A stretch of DNA of 64,000 nucleotides, taken from NCBI GenBank assembly GCA_965200805.1, contig OZ241384.1, positions 2,852,001-2,916,000 on the forward strand. Direction: 5' to 3'. A program made the position numbers and the translations under genes. The notes beneath the pieces are model-generated. The model was not told where the DNA came from and did no database searches. It saw nothing but the letters and a program-made list of their open reading frames with translations. Positions 26,997-36,019 of this stretch are shown here, piece by piece; within the stretch, counting starts at the first letter, position 1; the number at the start of each line of letters is the position of its first letter. The stretch is from MPNP01 sp026709725. Lineage in GTDB: Bacteria; Pseudomonadota; Alphaproteobacteria; Rhodobacterales; Rhodobacteraceae.

Positions 26997-27305
26997 TCAA
27001 TTCACGATCACTTCACCCACCCGGATATAGCCAAGCAGATCACGGGCGAGTTCGTCAAGCAGATCAAGATCCAGGTAGTCGTTGGAGACCCGGCGTGTCT
27101 TGTTGCGCATTGCCTCGACTTCGGACTGGATTCTGGCATGATCCTTCTGCAGGACAACAAGCTCATCGCGGACAGTGACCTGGGTGATGAGGCCATGCTG
27201 TCCAAAGAATGACGCATAGAGAAAAAATGCAATCACAGACGTCAGGAGCGCATAGATCAATGACTCCGCCAAGCGTGATATCGCTGTTCGTCTGGGTGCA
27301 TTCAT
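26997..27305 (-). CDS. FtsB/DivIC-like septum formation initiator
   Basis: This 102-residue bitopic membrane protein has a short cytosolic N-terminus, one membrane segment (about 14-33, SLIYALLTSVIAFFLYASFF), and a periplasmic coiled coil (VRDELVVLQKDHARIQSEVEAMRNKTRRV), then DLDLLDELARDLLGYIRVGEVIV. This layout and the DLLGYxRxGE ending match FtsB-type divisome proteins that pair with FtsL and FtsQ. In alphaproteobacteria it commonly lies just upstream of pdhA, as here. Confidence 0.88.
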   Translation of the reverse strand: MNAPRRTAISRLAESLIYALLTSVIAFFLYASFFGQHGLITQVTVRDELVVLQKDHARIQSEVEAMRNKTRRVSNDYLDLDLLDELARDLLGYIRVGEVIVN

Positions 27306-27388
27306 GACAGAACCCGTTTCCCCTTCATGGTCGTCTTACATGGATGCCGGGTTTCAATGCAAGGTCTTCTGTGCCGGAATTGTCGGCA

Positions 27389-28576
27389 TCAGTGGTTGCC
27401 GAGGGCCTGAATTGCCGGCAATTCATCGCCCTGCAAAAAGGCCAGAAAAGCACCGCCGCCCGTCGAGAGATGACCGAATTGCTTTCCAACACCGGCCCTG
27501 CTGATGACAGCAAGGGTTTCACCGCCACCCGCAATTGAGATGCAATCGCCGCTCTCGCTCCTGGCTGCAATCGACCGGGCAAGCGCGATTGATCCCTGAT
27601 CAAAAGGAGGCGTCTCAAAGGCACCGATTGGTCCATTCCAGAGAATTGTCCGGGCATCGGCAAGAATATCGTTGAACCGTGCGACGCTGTCCGGTCCGGT
27701 ATCAAGAATCATCCGATCGACCGGACAGCTGGGAGGTTTGAGGATGGCATGCCGGGCACCCGGTCGCAGTTGTCTGGCACAAACAACATCATGGGGCAGG
27801 TGGATCTCGCATGCATTCTGCCGGGCCGTTTCTTCAATTCTGTGCACTTCTGCCACAGCGTCGGGTTCGGCGAGCGATGCGCCGATCGTTCGGCCCTGAG
27901 CAAGAAAAAACGTGTTGGCCATTCCACCACCGACAAACACATGGTCTGTCATTGATGTCAGTGATGCAAGCAGGGAGATCTTTGTGGATATCTTTGCGCC
28001 GCCAACAACAGCCGCAACCGGCGAGTCTGGCTCTGTCGTAATTTTTGTCAGGACCGCAAGTTCCCTTTCAAGCAGACGTCCCGCTGCCGATGGCAGGAGC
28101 GTCGTGATGCCGCAGGTTGATGCATGGGCCCGATGCGAGACAGCAAAGGCATCATTGCAGTAGACATCGCCCCATTGGGCAAGGTGCTGACAAAACACCG
28201 GATCGTTTCCGGTCTCACCGGATGCAAAACGCAGATTCTCAAGCAGATGAATCGAGTCGGCATCCAGGGATCCGTCCGGACCGCGGGCGATGTCACGATG
28301 CAGTACAACCGATTGCCCCAGAATGTCCGCAAGTGCCGGCCGAAGCCGGTTCAGTGACAGGGATTCATCGGCCTTGCCCTTTGGGCGGCCAAGATGGGCG
28401 GCAAGAACCACAACCCCACCACGATGGAGAATCTCCGTTATGGTTGGACGGATTGCCCGAATGCGCGAGTCGTCAATGACACGACCATCATTCATCGGCA
28501 CATTGATGTCGACCCGCACGAGAACCCGCCGACGGGCAAGGTCCAGCTCATCAAGTGTCAGCCAGGACCGGGTCAT
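27389..28576 (-). CDS. pgk: Phosphoglycerate kinase
   Basis: Pgk interconverts 1,3-bisphosphoglycerate and 3-phosphoglycerate with ADP/ATP in glycolysis. The 395-residue protein starts with RRVLVRVDINVPMNDGRVIDDSRIRAIRPTI, has AHLGRPKG and ENLRFASGE in the N-domain, VVGGAKISTKISLL at the nucleotide side, and ends with GGGAFLAFLQGDELPAIQAL. It follows gap in the same direction with a 57-base spacer, forming a tkt-gap-pgk glycolytic group. Confidence 0.96.
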   Translation of the reverse strand: MTRSWLTLDELDLARRRVLVRVDINVPMNDGRVIDDSRIRAIRPTITEILHRGGVVVLAAHLGRPKGKADESLSLNRLRPALADILGQSVVLHRDIARGPDGSLDADSIHLLENLRFASGETGNDPVFCQHLAQWGDVYCNDAFAVSHRAHASTCGITTLLPSAAGRLLERELAVLTKITTEPDSPVAAVVGGAKISTKISLLASLTSMTDHVFVGGGMANTFFLAQGRTIGASLAEPDAVAEVHRIEETARQNACEIHLPHDVVCARQLRPGARHAILKPPSCPVDRMILDTGPDSVARFNDILADARTILWNGPIGAFETPPFDQGSIALARSIAARSESGDCISIAGGGETLAVISRAGVGKQFGHLSTGGGAFLAFLQGDELPAIQALGNH

Positions 28577-28633
28577 GCGGACCAGCCCGGATGTTTCTGG
28601 AGACCCTGGGGTCTGATGACCGGATCGCCGGAC

Positions 28634-29635
28634 TCAACGGAGCGCATGCATCCGCACTGCCACATCCGCCATTCGATTGGAAAAGCCCCATTCATTGTCA
28701 TACCATGAGAGAATCCGGCACAGAGTCCCATCCATCACCCGTGTCTGGTCAAGATGAAACACCGATGACCGGCTGTCATGGTTGAAGTCAATCGACACGT
28801 TTGGTCGACCCGTCACCCCAAGTATCCCCGCCATCGGCCCTTCAGCAGCTGCGCAGATGGCGGCATTGATTTCCCCGACAGACGTTGCCCGGGCAGCCGT
28901 GAATGTGAGATCGACAACCGAGACATTGGGAACAGGGACCCGAAGAGCCACACCATCGAGCCTGCCCTGCAGCTCCGGCAGGACCAGACCCACAGCTCTT
29001 GCTGCTCCGGTTGTCGTTGGAATCATCGACAGTGCCGCAGCACGGGACCGATAGAGATTGCCACCCAGGGTGTCCAGCGTTGGCTGGTTGCCCGTATAGG
29101 CATGCACGGTCGTCATAAAACCCTGATCAATGCCAATCGCTTCGTTCAAAACCTTGGCCACTGGAGCAAGACAATTTGTTGTGCAGGATGCATTGGACAC
29201 AATCGTATCACCGGCTTCGAGGTCGGCATCGTTGACGCCCATAACGACTGTGCGGTCCACATCTTTGGCGGGTGCTGACACCAGGACCTTTGCTGAACCG
29301 TTTTCCAGATGTTTTCCGGCCGATTCGCGGTCGGTGAAAAGACCGGTGCATTCCAGAGCCACATCAACGGTGTTCCATGCAAGTTCCCCCGGGTTGCGAC
29401 GCGCCGATACGGCCATGGTCATGCCGCCGACCTGCAATGCATTTCCGTCAATCGCGACCGGTGCCGCGAATCGTCCATGCACCGAGTCGAATTCCAGCAT
29501 GTGGGCAAGGTCTTCAATCGCTGCAAGGTCGTTGACAGCAACGACTTCAATATCATCCCGTTTCGCTTCCACGATGGCACGAAGGACATTTCTGCCGATT
29601 CGGCCAAAGCCGTTAATTCCAACCTTTACAGCCAA
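28634..29635 (-). CDS. gap: Glyceraldehyde-3-phosphate dehydrogenase, type I
   Basis: This NAD(P)-dependent enzyme converts glyceraldehyde-3-phosphate to 1,3-bisphosphoglycerate. The 333-residue protein has the N-terminal KVGINGFGRIGRNVLRA, the active-site SNASCTTNCLAPVAKVL (catalytic Cys at about 150) and WYDNEWGFSNRMADVAV near the end. Length is normal. It lies 35 bases after tkt and shortly before pgk, so the three are probably co-transcribed. Confidence 0.97.
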   Translation of the reverse strand: MAVKVGINGFGRIGRNVLRAIVEAKRDDIEVVAVNDLAAIEDLAHMLEFDSVHGRFAAPVAIDGNALQVGGMTMAVSARRNPGELAWNTVDVALECTGLFTDRESAGKHLENGSAKVLVSAPAKDVDRTVVMGVNDADLEAGDTIVSNASCTTNCLAPVAKVLNEAIGIDQGFMTTVHAYTGNQPTLDTLGGNLYRSRAAALSMIPTTTGAARAVGLVLPELQGRLDGVALRVPVPNVSVVDLTFTAARATSVGEINAAICAAAEGPMAGILGVTGRPNVSIDFNHDSRSSVFHLDQTRVMDGTLCRILSWYDNEWGFSNRMADVAVRMHALR

Positions 29636-29670
29636 TGTCGTACTCCCAAATCCTGCCCGATAATCCGGCG

Positions 29671-31695
29671 CTAGAGCCCACAGAGCTCCAGAGCTTTTTC
29701 TATCACGGCTTCTGCAGTAATGCCAAAGTGGCGATACAGGTCAGCGGCCGGAGCCGAAGCACCAAAGCCGGTCATCCCGATAAACGCTGCCTTGCCCTCC
29801 CTGCCGCGCTCGCCAATCGTCCAGCGCTCCCAGCCCTGACCAATCCCGGCTTCAATCGCAATCCGAACCGGGCCGGATGGCAGAACACGCCGACGATACG
29901 CCTCATCCTGTTCTGCAAAAAGTTCCCAGCACGGCACGCTGACGACGCGCGTGCCAACACCCCGGTTTTCGAGTTCGTCGCGGGCTGCCATCGCGATCAT
30001 GACCTCAGAGCCGCTGGCCAGCAGTATGACCCTTCGGCGGCCGGTCGAGTTTGCAAGCGTGTACGCACCCCGCTGCACGAGGTTGTTCGTCTTGTAGCGT
30101 GTGCGCAGCGTTGGCAACCCTTGCCGTGAAAGTGCCAGCACGGAAGGGGTTGTGGTGCTTCTGAGGGCAACCTCCCATGCTTCTGCCGTTTCAACCAGAT
30201 CACAGGGGCGGATCACATACAAATTCGGCGTGGCCCGCAGCATGGCCAGATGTTCGACAGGCTGATGAGTGGGACCATCCTCACCCAGGCCGATTGAATC
30301 ATGGGTCATGACATTGATGATGGGCTGTCTCATCAGACCGGCAAGGCGCAGGGACGGTCGGGCATAATCGGCAAAACAGAGGAATGTTCCACCATAGGGA
30401 CGAATGGCACCGTGCAGAGCCATGCCATTCATGGCGGCAACCATCGCATGCTCACGAATTCCGTAATAGAGATAGCGTCCGTGTTCCTGCCCCCGATCAA
30501 AGATGCCCTGATCGCTGGTCAGGGTGTTGTTTGAACCCGTAAGATCGGCCGACCCCCCAACAAGTTCGGGCAGCAGCGGGCTGACCGTCTCCAGGACCAT
30601 CTCGGATGCCTTCCGTGTGGCCATCGTCGGTGTGCTGGTTTCTGCATAACGCTTGATGCCCCGTATGGAACCGGTGACCCTGTTCGGGATCGTTCCCTCA
30701 AGACGGCGGGCCAGTTCACGCTGTCGGCGCCTGCTTGCGGCAGACAGACGCGTGTTCCAGGCGTCATAGGTAGCCTGACCTGCCGCCCCGATGACCTGCC
30801 AGGACCGCAGGATCGCGTCCGGGATGACAAATGGTGCATGATCCCAGCCATACGCCGCCCGGGTCAATGCAATCTCGTCATCACCCAACGGGGAGCCGTG
30901 TGCAGACGATGAGCCCTCTTTGTTGGGTGCACCAAAACCAATTCGTGTGCGGCAGGCAATGAATGTCGGGCGATCACTCTCCCGGGCGTCGCAGAGGGCC
31001 TGATCAATCGCATCAGGGTCATGACCATCGCAGGACCGGGTCTGCCAGCCACTTGCGGCAAAACGCTGCTCTTGGTCTGTGCTGTCACTCAGATCAAGCG
31101 GCCCATCAATCGTGATGCGGTTATCATCCCAGAGAACTGTCAGGCGATGCAGACCCAAACGACCCGCCAGCCCGATCGCCTCATGGCTGATGCCTTCCAT
31201 AAGACAGCCGTCACCAACCATGACATAGGTGCGGTGATCAATGAGTTTGGCGCCAAATCGGGCCCGGAGATTCGCTTCAGCAATGGCAAATCCAACGGCA
31301 TTCGCCAGACCCTGACCCAGGGGACCTGTTGTGGTCTCGATGCCATTCCCGCTTTCATGTTCGGGGTGTCCGGCTGTTCGTGCACCAAGCTGCCGGAAAT
31401 TTTTGATCTCTTCAAGACCGAATTCGCTGTATCCTGTGAGATAGAGCAGGGCATAGAGCAGCATGGAGCCATGACCGGCCGACAGGATGAATCGGTCCCG
31501 GTCCGGCCAGTCCGGCTGCGGGGCATAGAATTTCAGATGGCGCGTGAACAGGACCGTCGCCACATCCGCCATTCCCATTGGCATGCCGGGATGACCTGAA
31601 TTGGCCCTCTGTACGGCATCCATGGCCAGAGCCCTGATTGCGCAGGCCCTGTTCCAGTGCTCCGGGTGTGTGCTGCGTAACTGCTCTATATCCAT
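29671..31695 (-). CDS. tkt: Transketolase
   Basis: This is a thiamine-diphosphate enzyme of the pentose phosphate pathway that moves two-carbon units between sugar phosphates. The 674-residue length is typical. Visible are RANSGHPGMPMGMADVATVLF near the N-terminus, MVGDGCLMEGISHEAIGLAGRLGL and WDDNRITIDG for the cofactor site, and GIREHAMVAAMNGMALHG and THDSIGLGEDGPTHQPVEHL in the middle domain. It is divergent from the coiled-coil/zapA pair, an arrangement common in alphaproteobacteria. Confidence 0.97.
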   Translation of the reverse strand: MDIEQLRSTHPEHWNRACAIRALAMDAVQRANSGHPGMPMGMADVATVLFTRHLKFYAPQPDWPDRDRFILSAGHGSMLLYALLYLTGYSEFGLEEIKNFRQLGARTAGHPEHESGNGIETTTGPLGQGLANAVGFAIAEANLRARFGAKLIDHRTYVMVGDGCLMEGISHEAIGLAGRLGLHRLTVLWDDNRITIDGPLDLSDSTDQEQRFAASGWQTRSCDGHDPDAIDQALCDARESDRPTFIACRTRIGFGAPNKEGSSSAHGSPLGDDEIALTRAAYGWDHAPFVIPDAILRSWQVIGAAGQATYDAWNTRLSAASRRRQRELARRLEGTIPNRVTGSIRGIKRYAETSTPTMATRKASEMVLETVSPLLPELVGGSADLTGSNNTLTSDQGIFDRGQEHGRYLYYGIREHAMVAAMNGMALHGAIRPYGGTFLCFADYARPSLRLAGLMRQPIINVMTHDSIGLGEDGPTHQPVEHLAMLRATPNLYVIRPCDLVETAEAWEVALRSTTTPSVLALSRQGLPTLRTRYKTNNLVQRGAYTLANSTGRRRVILLASGSEVMIAMAARDELENRGVGTRVVSVPCWELFAEQDEAYRRRVLPSGPVRIAIEAGIGQGWERWTIGERGREGKAAFIGMTGFGASAPAADLYRHFGITAEAVIEKALELCGL

Positions 31696-31885
31696 GATGT
31701 CACCTTGCCGACCTGCATCCGGGCTGCTGTCACCCCATCCGGATTCCGCACCCCCCTGTTAACACTACCAAATGAGGATTCAAGCGGAGTATTTGGAAAT
31801 CGCAAGGAAACAGTCTACAAATTCGGCAGGATAACAATGGGCAGATCCGAAGAATGGTATCGTGCCCCGGGAAACTGAGAGTTTG

Positions 31886-32260
31886 ATGATGAATCACGAC
31901 CCCCTGGCCTCCATGAAGAGGCTCGAAGACGCCTTCGGGAAGCTGAGCGATGCTTTCGGTCAGCACCGCAAGCGGGTCATGGAGGACCATGCAAGACAGC
32001 AGCATGCTGCGCATGCAGACAGGCGCGGGGCACAGTTGCAGACGGACGACCCGCCCGGCCCCGCTGAACACGTTTCAAACGAAGAACTCAGCAGGGCACT
32101 GGCGACGGCTGAAACGCAAAACCGCGATCTCATGAAACACGGCAAGGTGCTCCAGACGAAAATCGAGTCCCTGCAAAATCAGGTCCGCAGCGATCAGGCT
32201 GAGGTCAGGAACATCCTGCAGGAATTGGGGGAGATATTTTCGGAGATTGAAGATGCCTGA
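31886..32260 (+). CDS. Small coiled-coil protein upstream of zapA
   Basis: This is a 124-residue hydrophilic protein. The segment from about residue 70 to the end (SRALATAETQNRDLMKHG, KVLQTKIESLQNQVRSD) has heptad spacing and should form a coiled coil, ending LGEIFSEIEDA. ATG 31886 is chosen because GAGAG lies just upstream; an earlier GTG is possible. Its stop overlaps the zapA start by eight bases. Such DUF-type coiled-coil proteins often precede zapA in alphaproteobacteria, so a role with ZapA at the division ring is a reasonable inference, not shown. Confidence 0.75.
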   Translation: MMNHDPLASMKRLEDAFGKLSDAFGQHRKRVMEDHARQQHAAHADRRGAQLQTDDPPGPAEHVSNEELSRALATAETQNRDLMKHGKVLQTKIESLQNQVRSDQAEVRNILQELGEIFSEIEDA

Positions 32261-32624
32261 AATTTCCATCAACACCGCTGGACGTATCCTCACTCTCCAG
32301 TGTGCCCAGGATGAGCACAAAAAGACATCCGAAGCAGCGAATATCCTGAATGATGAACTTGCCAGATGGTCCGCGAGCCATGCCCGCGCATCACGCTCGG
32401 AGCTGCTTGTGATGGCGGCGCTGAGCTTGGCCAGCCGCTTGAATGATCACGTGAATGAGTCGCGGGACAAGACAGATCAGGCCATCCTCAAAACCGAGGA
32501 CATCAATGAGATCATCGCCCGCATTGATGTCCTCAAGGATCAGATCGCCATGCTTGCCGACGAGGTTGTGGCCCTTGACCAGCAGACGACTGATACCCCC
32601 ATTCCGCCCTCAGCCTCACCCTGA
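32253..32624 (+). CDS. zapA: Cell division protein ZapA
   Basis: ZapA bundles FtsZ filaments at mid-cell. The 123-residue protein begins PEISINTAGRILTLQCAQDEHKKTSEAANILNDELAR, matching the ZapA globular head. It continues with ELLVMAALSLASRLNDHV and a C-terminal coiled coil (IARIDVLKDQIAMLADEVVAL). ATG 32253 overlaps the upstream gene, giving the natural MPEISI start. A 6S RNA often follows zapA, but I could not establish one here. Confidence 0.88.
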   Translation: MPEISINTAGRILTLQCAQDEHKKTSEAANILNDELARWSASHARASRSELLVMAALSLASRLNDHVNESRDKTDQAILKTEDINEIIARIDVLKDQIAMLADEVVALDQQTTDTPIPPSASP

Positions 32625-32632
32625 ATGCAGCT

Positions 32633-32713
32633 GTCCGGAGACAACCGGACCGGAGCATCTGCGTCAATAAAGAAAGGGGATCATATACCATAGTAACAAC
32701 GACAGTCCCCTTA
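32633..32713 (+). terminator. Possible terminator hairpins after zapA
   Basis: Two hairpins follow zapA: GTCCGG-AGACAA-CCGGAC near 32633-32650, and AAGGGGA pairing with TCCCCTT near 32675-32713 around a 25-base loop. Neither has a proper U-tract. One or both may end the zapA transcript. Confidence 0.3.
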
Positions 32714-32756
32714 AACCGGAGTGTTGAAGGCGGATTCTAATGTTACCTTTGTATAC

Positions 32757-32817
32757 AATCCCCCCAATCAGCGACCCAATCGCCCGCATCCGCCACCAGG
32801 GCCCATCCCTCCCGGAT
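32757..32817. repeat. Short dispersed repeat, copy 2
   Basis: About 61 bases starting AATCCCCCCAATCAGC and ending GGCCCATCCCTCCCGG match 22061-22118. See that entry for details. The minus-strand reading here is REGWALVADAGDWVADWGD. Confidence 0.5.
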
Positions 32818-33239
32818 TCCCGCCCCGATTCGCCCGGCCAGTCCCCATGAGACTCTATTGGGCCCGCCCCGGGGGATTTTCGCACCCGCCGGGGGGCGGC
32901 AGGATGCTGGAGGATGCCCATTCCGGGGGCCAGTGAGGGCAGTGCCCGCCCGCGTGCCGGGCTGGCCAGGGGAGAGAGTCCGGGGAGGGTTCGGGGTCAG
33001 GCGGGTGCGGCAGCGTGTCCGGTCCTGTCCCTGCCCAGGGCAAGGGCAGGGGCAGGTCACGGCGGACCCTGAGCCGGGCCGGCATGCCCGGAGGGGGCCG
33101 GACTGTCATGGATGGGCCGCCCGGGGCGTGATGGCCTGGTCCCCGAATGTGATGGTGAAGGGAAGCGCGGTTTTGTGTCGCATGGCATTCACCCGGTGGG
33201 TGACTTCTGATCTTGATGAATCGACACCATGACGGGTGG
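32818..33239. other. Gene-poor stretch between zapA and recombinase remnant
   Basis: No supported gene is seen. The sequence is very rich in runs of G and C and gives Pro/Arg/Gly-rich shadow frames on both strands. It probably is decayed mobile DNA continuous with the recombinase remnant to its right. Confidence 0.4.
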
Positions 33240-33670
33240 AGATTCAGGGATTGACCGGGTCTTTGCCCTGTTTTTGATCGCTGATGGGGGCATGGCGATA
33301 ATCCGGCTCTGGACGGTCTTATCCAACCGCCAGCGTCCCTTGATCGCATGGACCCGGATGCTGGTCCCGCGGCGATGGCGAGGATCTCCATACATTCGAG
33401 CATGGAGTGGTGCCCGAGCCGGAAGAGCTCGCTGACGATCAGGGCATCGCCGGCGTGCAGCTGTTCCATGACCGCAGCGATCCGTCCGGAGGCCGTCTCC
33501 TTGATGAAGGTGACCCGATCGAGATCTTCGCGGTGGGCCAGGGTCAGGATGTCGGTCGGGATCTTGTCCGGATCCCGCGTGTCCCTGGAGATCCAGAGAT
33601 AACCAATGGTTTGGGGTGGGTTGGGGGAGTCATCGGGCAGAATGCAAAGAAAGGGTGTGATGCGCGACAA
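33240..33670 (-). pseudogene. Decayed serine recombinase (DNA invertase/resolvase family)
   Basis: The minus-strand frame from 33670 reads TIGYLWISRDTRDPDKIPTD, then LAHREDLDRVTFIKETASGR and LHAGDALIVSELFRLGHHS, then LECMEILAIAA. This is the N-terminal catalytic domain of an invertase-like serine recombinase with the catalytic Ser kept in WIS. After about 33370 the match moves to another frame: IRVHAIKGRWRLDKTVQSRI. The expected AAEIERDLISxR motif and DNA-binding domain are lost. A frameshift, an internal loss near ASGR, and missing 3' part mark it as a pseudogene. Confidence 0.6.
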
Positions 33671-33980
33671 GTCTTTCGATCCGGTCTGTTCAATGGATTC
33701 CGTTTATCAATCGCATGCTGAAAACGAGGGTTTTCCTGCCATGTCCTCGACGGGCGACCGGTCATCGACCTGGACAGGACCCGACCGGAATCGACGCCCA
33801 GCAACGCCGGTCTGCGTGCTGGTCGAGGCTGTAAAATCCGTGCCACTCACGCGCCGGCGTCGCCTGGACATCTCCCGGATTGCATCTCACCCTTGTGCCA
33901 TGACGGCCAGCCTGGACTCCCGCATCGGACCCTGCTGCCGAAGGAACGTCCAACCCATGAAACGCTATAGCGAATCGTGT
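33671..33980. other. Spacer between recombinase remnant and grxD
   Basis: No convincing gene is visible in these 310 bases. A plus-strand frame (33606-34016) crosses it but has no recognisable motif and runs antisense into both neighbours. Confidence 0.4.
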
Positions 33981-34355
33981 TCAGCCATTGTGCCGCCGGA
34001 TCGCCTCGGCGGCTGATTTGTCAAAGGGAATCCCCTTGTCTTCAAGGAGCGTGTCAAGTTCGCCGGACATTGTCATCTCGATAACGATATCACATCCACC
34101 AATGAATTCGCCCTTGATATAAAGCTGGGGGATGGTCGGCCAGTCGGAATAGACCTTGATGCCTTCACGAACTGTTTCATCGTCAAGGACATTGACATCA
34201 AGATAATTCACATTGAGATAATTGAGCACACCTGCCACCTTGGATGAAAACCCGCATTGCGGCTGGTGTTTCGACCCCTTCATAAAGAGAACGGTTTCGT
34301 TGTCCCTGACCAGCTGGTCAAGTGCTGTGCCAATATCCCTGTCATGGTGTGTCAT
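33981..34355 (-). CDS. grxD: Monothiol glutaredoxin (Grx4 type)
   Basis: This 124-residue CGFS-type glutaredoxin binds and transfers [2Fe-2S] clusters, usually as a heterodimer with BolA. The active site reads PQCGFSSKVAGVLNYL, with the preceding VLFMKGSKHQ and the glutathione-site WPTIPQLYIKGEFIGGCDIVIEM. I chose ATG 34355, eight bases after a GGAG; an overlapping GTG at 34364 is the alternative. The adjacent bolA supports a shared iron-sulfur role. Confidence 0.95.
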   Translation of the reverse strand: MTHHDRDIGTALDQLVRDNETVLFMKGSKHQPQCGFSSKVAGVLNYLNVNYLDVNVLDDETVREGIKVYSDWPTIPQLYIKGEFIGGCDIVIEMTMSGELDTLLEDKGIPFDKSAAEAIRRHNG

Positions 34356-34360
34356 AGTGG

Positions 34361-34603
34361 TCACTCCGGTATCTTCGTTGTCAGTGCCAGAGCGTGCAGC
34401 TCACCATTTGGCCCATCCATCCTGCCCTTCAATGCAGCATAGACGATCCGCTGCTGCTGAACCCGGTTGAGACCGCGGAAGCTCTCATCAATGATTTCCG
34501 CAGCGTAATGGTTGCCATCACCAGCCAGATCACGAATGCTGATCGTTGCATCGGGGAGTGCTGCCTGAATCAGGTCTTTCAGTTCTGCCATCTCCATTGA
34601 CAT
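34361..34603 (-). CDS. BolA-family protein
   Basis: This is an 80-residue BolA-like protein. The fold is recognisable from LKDLIQAALPDATISIRDLAGDGNHYAAEIIDESFRGLNRVQQQRIVYAALKGRM. The GDGNHY segment with its His is the cluster-ligand region in the BolA2/IbaG-like subgroup. The ATG has an AGGAG site nine bases upstream. It immediately precedes grxD, and BolA-monothiol glutaredoxin pairs act in Fe-S trafficking and iron sensing. Confidence 0.92.
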   Translation of the reverse strand: MSMEMAELKDLIQAALPDATISIRDLAGDGNHYAAEIIDESFRGLNRVQQQRIVYAALKGRMDGPNGELHALALTTKIPE

Positions 34604-34772
34604 TCAAATACACTCCTATCAGACTCAATACAACGCGCTCCGGCCATTGATGCCGGCCCGGCATTCCCACCCGATGCTGTGCTGCAATACAGGCGTTTTC
34701 CGGCATTATGACAATTCGCTGCTCATGTCACAATCAGATTCCGCCCCATGCTTCGTCAATGGCAAGGCCCAA

Positions 34773-35696
34773 TCACAGATCGACATGTTCCCCTGCGAGG
34801 GCAGACGCTGTCCCTGCCAGATCTTCTTCCCGCCGGATTTCGGCAAGGATGAACTCCCGAAACGCCTGAACCTTGCGTGAATTCCGTAACTCACTGGGAT
34901 AGGCAAGATAAATCTGGATCGGATCAGACTCAAACTCCGGGAGAACCTGCACAATATCGTCGCTGTGCGTGTGAATGTAATTCGGCAGGACACCGACACC
35001 AACCCCATTGCGAACGCATTGCAGGACACCATAATTGTTATTGATGATAACCTGCCGGAAACTGCAGCATTTGCGTATGTGTGCGATCAGGTTGCTGCCG
35101 GATGCACTGTGATGGTCGGGCAGACTTATCAGGCGGGTGTCCTCAAGATTCTTTACAGATGTGATTTCTCCGTGGGTTGACAGGAAATTTCTGCTGCAGA
35201 AGAGTTGCAGTTTTGTGTCCATCAGCTTGCGGCGTATCAAGTCAGCCTGTGACGGTGTTTTCATGCGGATTGCGACATCGGCTTCCCGCATGGCCAGGTC
35301 AAAAATACGATCTTCAAGTAGGAGATTGATGGTCAGATCCGGGTTCTCCCGATAGAATGTCGGGAGTTTGGGAATGAGCCACAAATTCCCGATTCCAACC
35401 GTCGTGGTCAAACGCAAACTTCCACGGGCGTATTTTTTGTCATCCCCAATCAGGACCGTTGCACTGTTCAGCTGAAGCCCCATCTCCTCAACGGCTTTCT
35501 GGAGTATGATGCCCTGTTCGGTCAGAATGATCCCCCGGGCATGACGGTGAAAGAGTTGTGTTTGCAGGCTGTATTCAAGTGCAGAGATCTGCCGACTGAG
35601 CGCAGACTGGCTGATCCCAAGCACATCGGCTGCGAGTGACAGCCTGCCAAGACGCGCCACCTCGCGGAATGTCCGGAGTTTGTCCCAATCAACCAT
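34773..35696 (-). CDS. LysR-family transcriptional regulator
   Basis: This 307-residue regulator has an N-terminal winged helix (about 5-62: WDKLRTFREVARLGRLSLAADVLGISQSALSRQISALEYSL, then LFHRHARGIILTEQG) and a periplasmic-binding-like effector domain (LTTTVGIGNLWLIPKLPTFYRENPDLTINL). The HRHARGIILTEQG segment is typical of an alphaproteobacterial LysR subgroup. It is divergent from glnE by 323 bases. Target genes and effector are unknown. Confidence 0.9.
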   Translation of the reverse strand: MVDWDKLRTFREVARLGRLSLAADVLGISQSALSRQISALEYSLQTQLFHRHARGIILTEQGIILQKAVEEMGLQLNSATVLIGDDKKYARGSLRLTTTVGIGNLWLIPKLPTFYRENPDLTINLLLEDRIFDLAMREADVAIRMKTPSQADLIRRKLMDTKLQLFCSRNFLSTHGEITSVKNLEDTRLISLPDHHSASGSNLIAHIRKCCSFRQVIINNNYGVLQCVRNGVGVGVLPNYIHTHSDDIVQVLPEFESDPIQIYLAYPSELRNSRKVQAFREFILAEIRREEDLAGTASALAGEHVDL

Positions 35697-36019
35697 GTCA
35701 CCTCAATCCACCTGGCGCGCTCCATCGCCTCAGGCCGCACCCCCGCAACTTTGCCTGACAGCTCACACGGGTGCTATCATACGCCCTGATCGACATCTTG
35801 TCGAAATCCGCGGTGCGCGGCCGCCCCGATCATGCAAACTGACCCCTGATTGTCTCGGCGCTCTCCAATGATCCGACCGGAAACGCCGCGGGAATTCAGA
35901 TTGCATGCACCGGAGCAAGACCCCGGCAATCCATCAATCGAGTGGAATCGTTCCGATATGAATTCACCGGATTCATGGATATGAAGGCTTCGGGTGCAGG
36001 ACAGGAAAGAGCATGAGAT
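35697..36019. other. Divergent LysR-glnE intergenic region
   Basis: No gene is supported here. It should contain the promoters of the LysR gene and of glnE. A GGAAAG ribosome-site-like sequence lies before the glnE ATG at 36020. I found no symmetric operator that I would defend. Confidence 0.4.

Noticed and set aside
32625..32745. 6S RNA gene after zapA
   Set aside because: The position is right for ssrS, but I could not fold a long rod with a central bubble from the sequence; only two short hairpins are visible.
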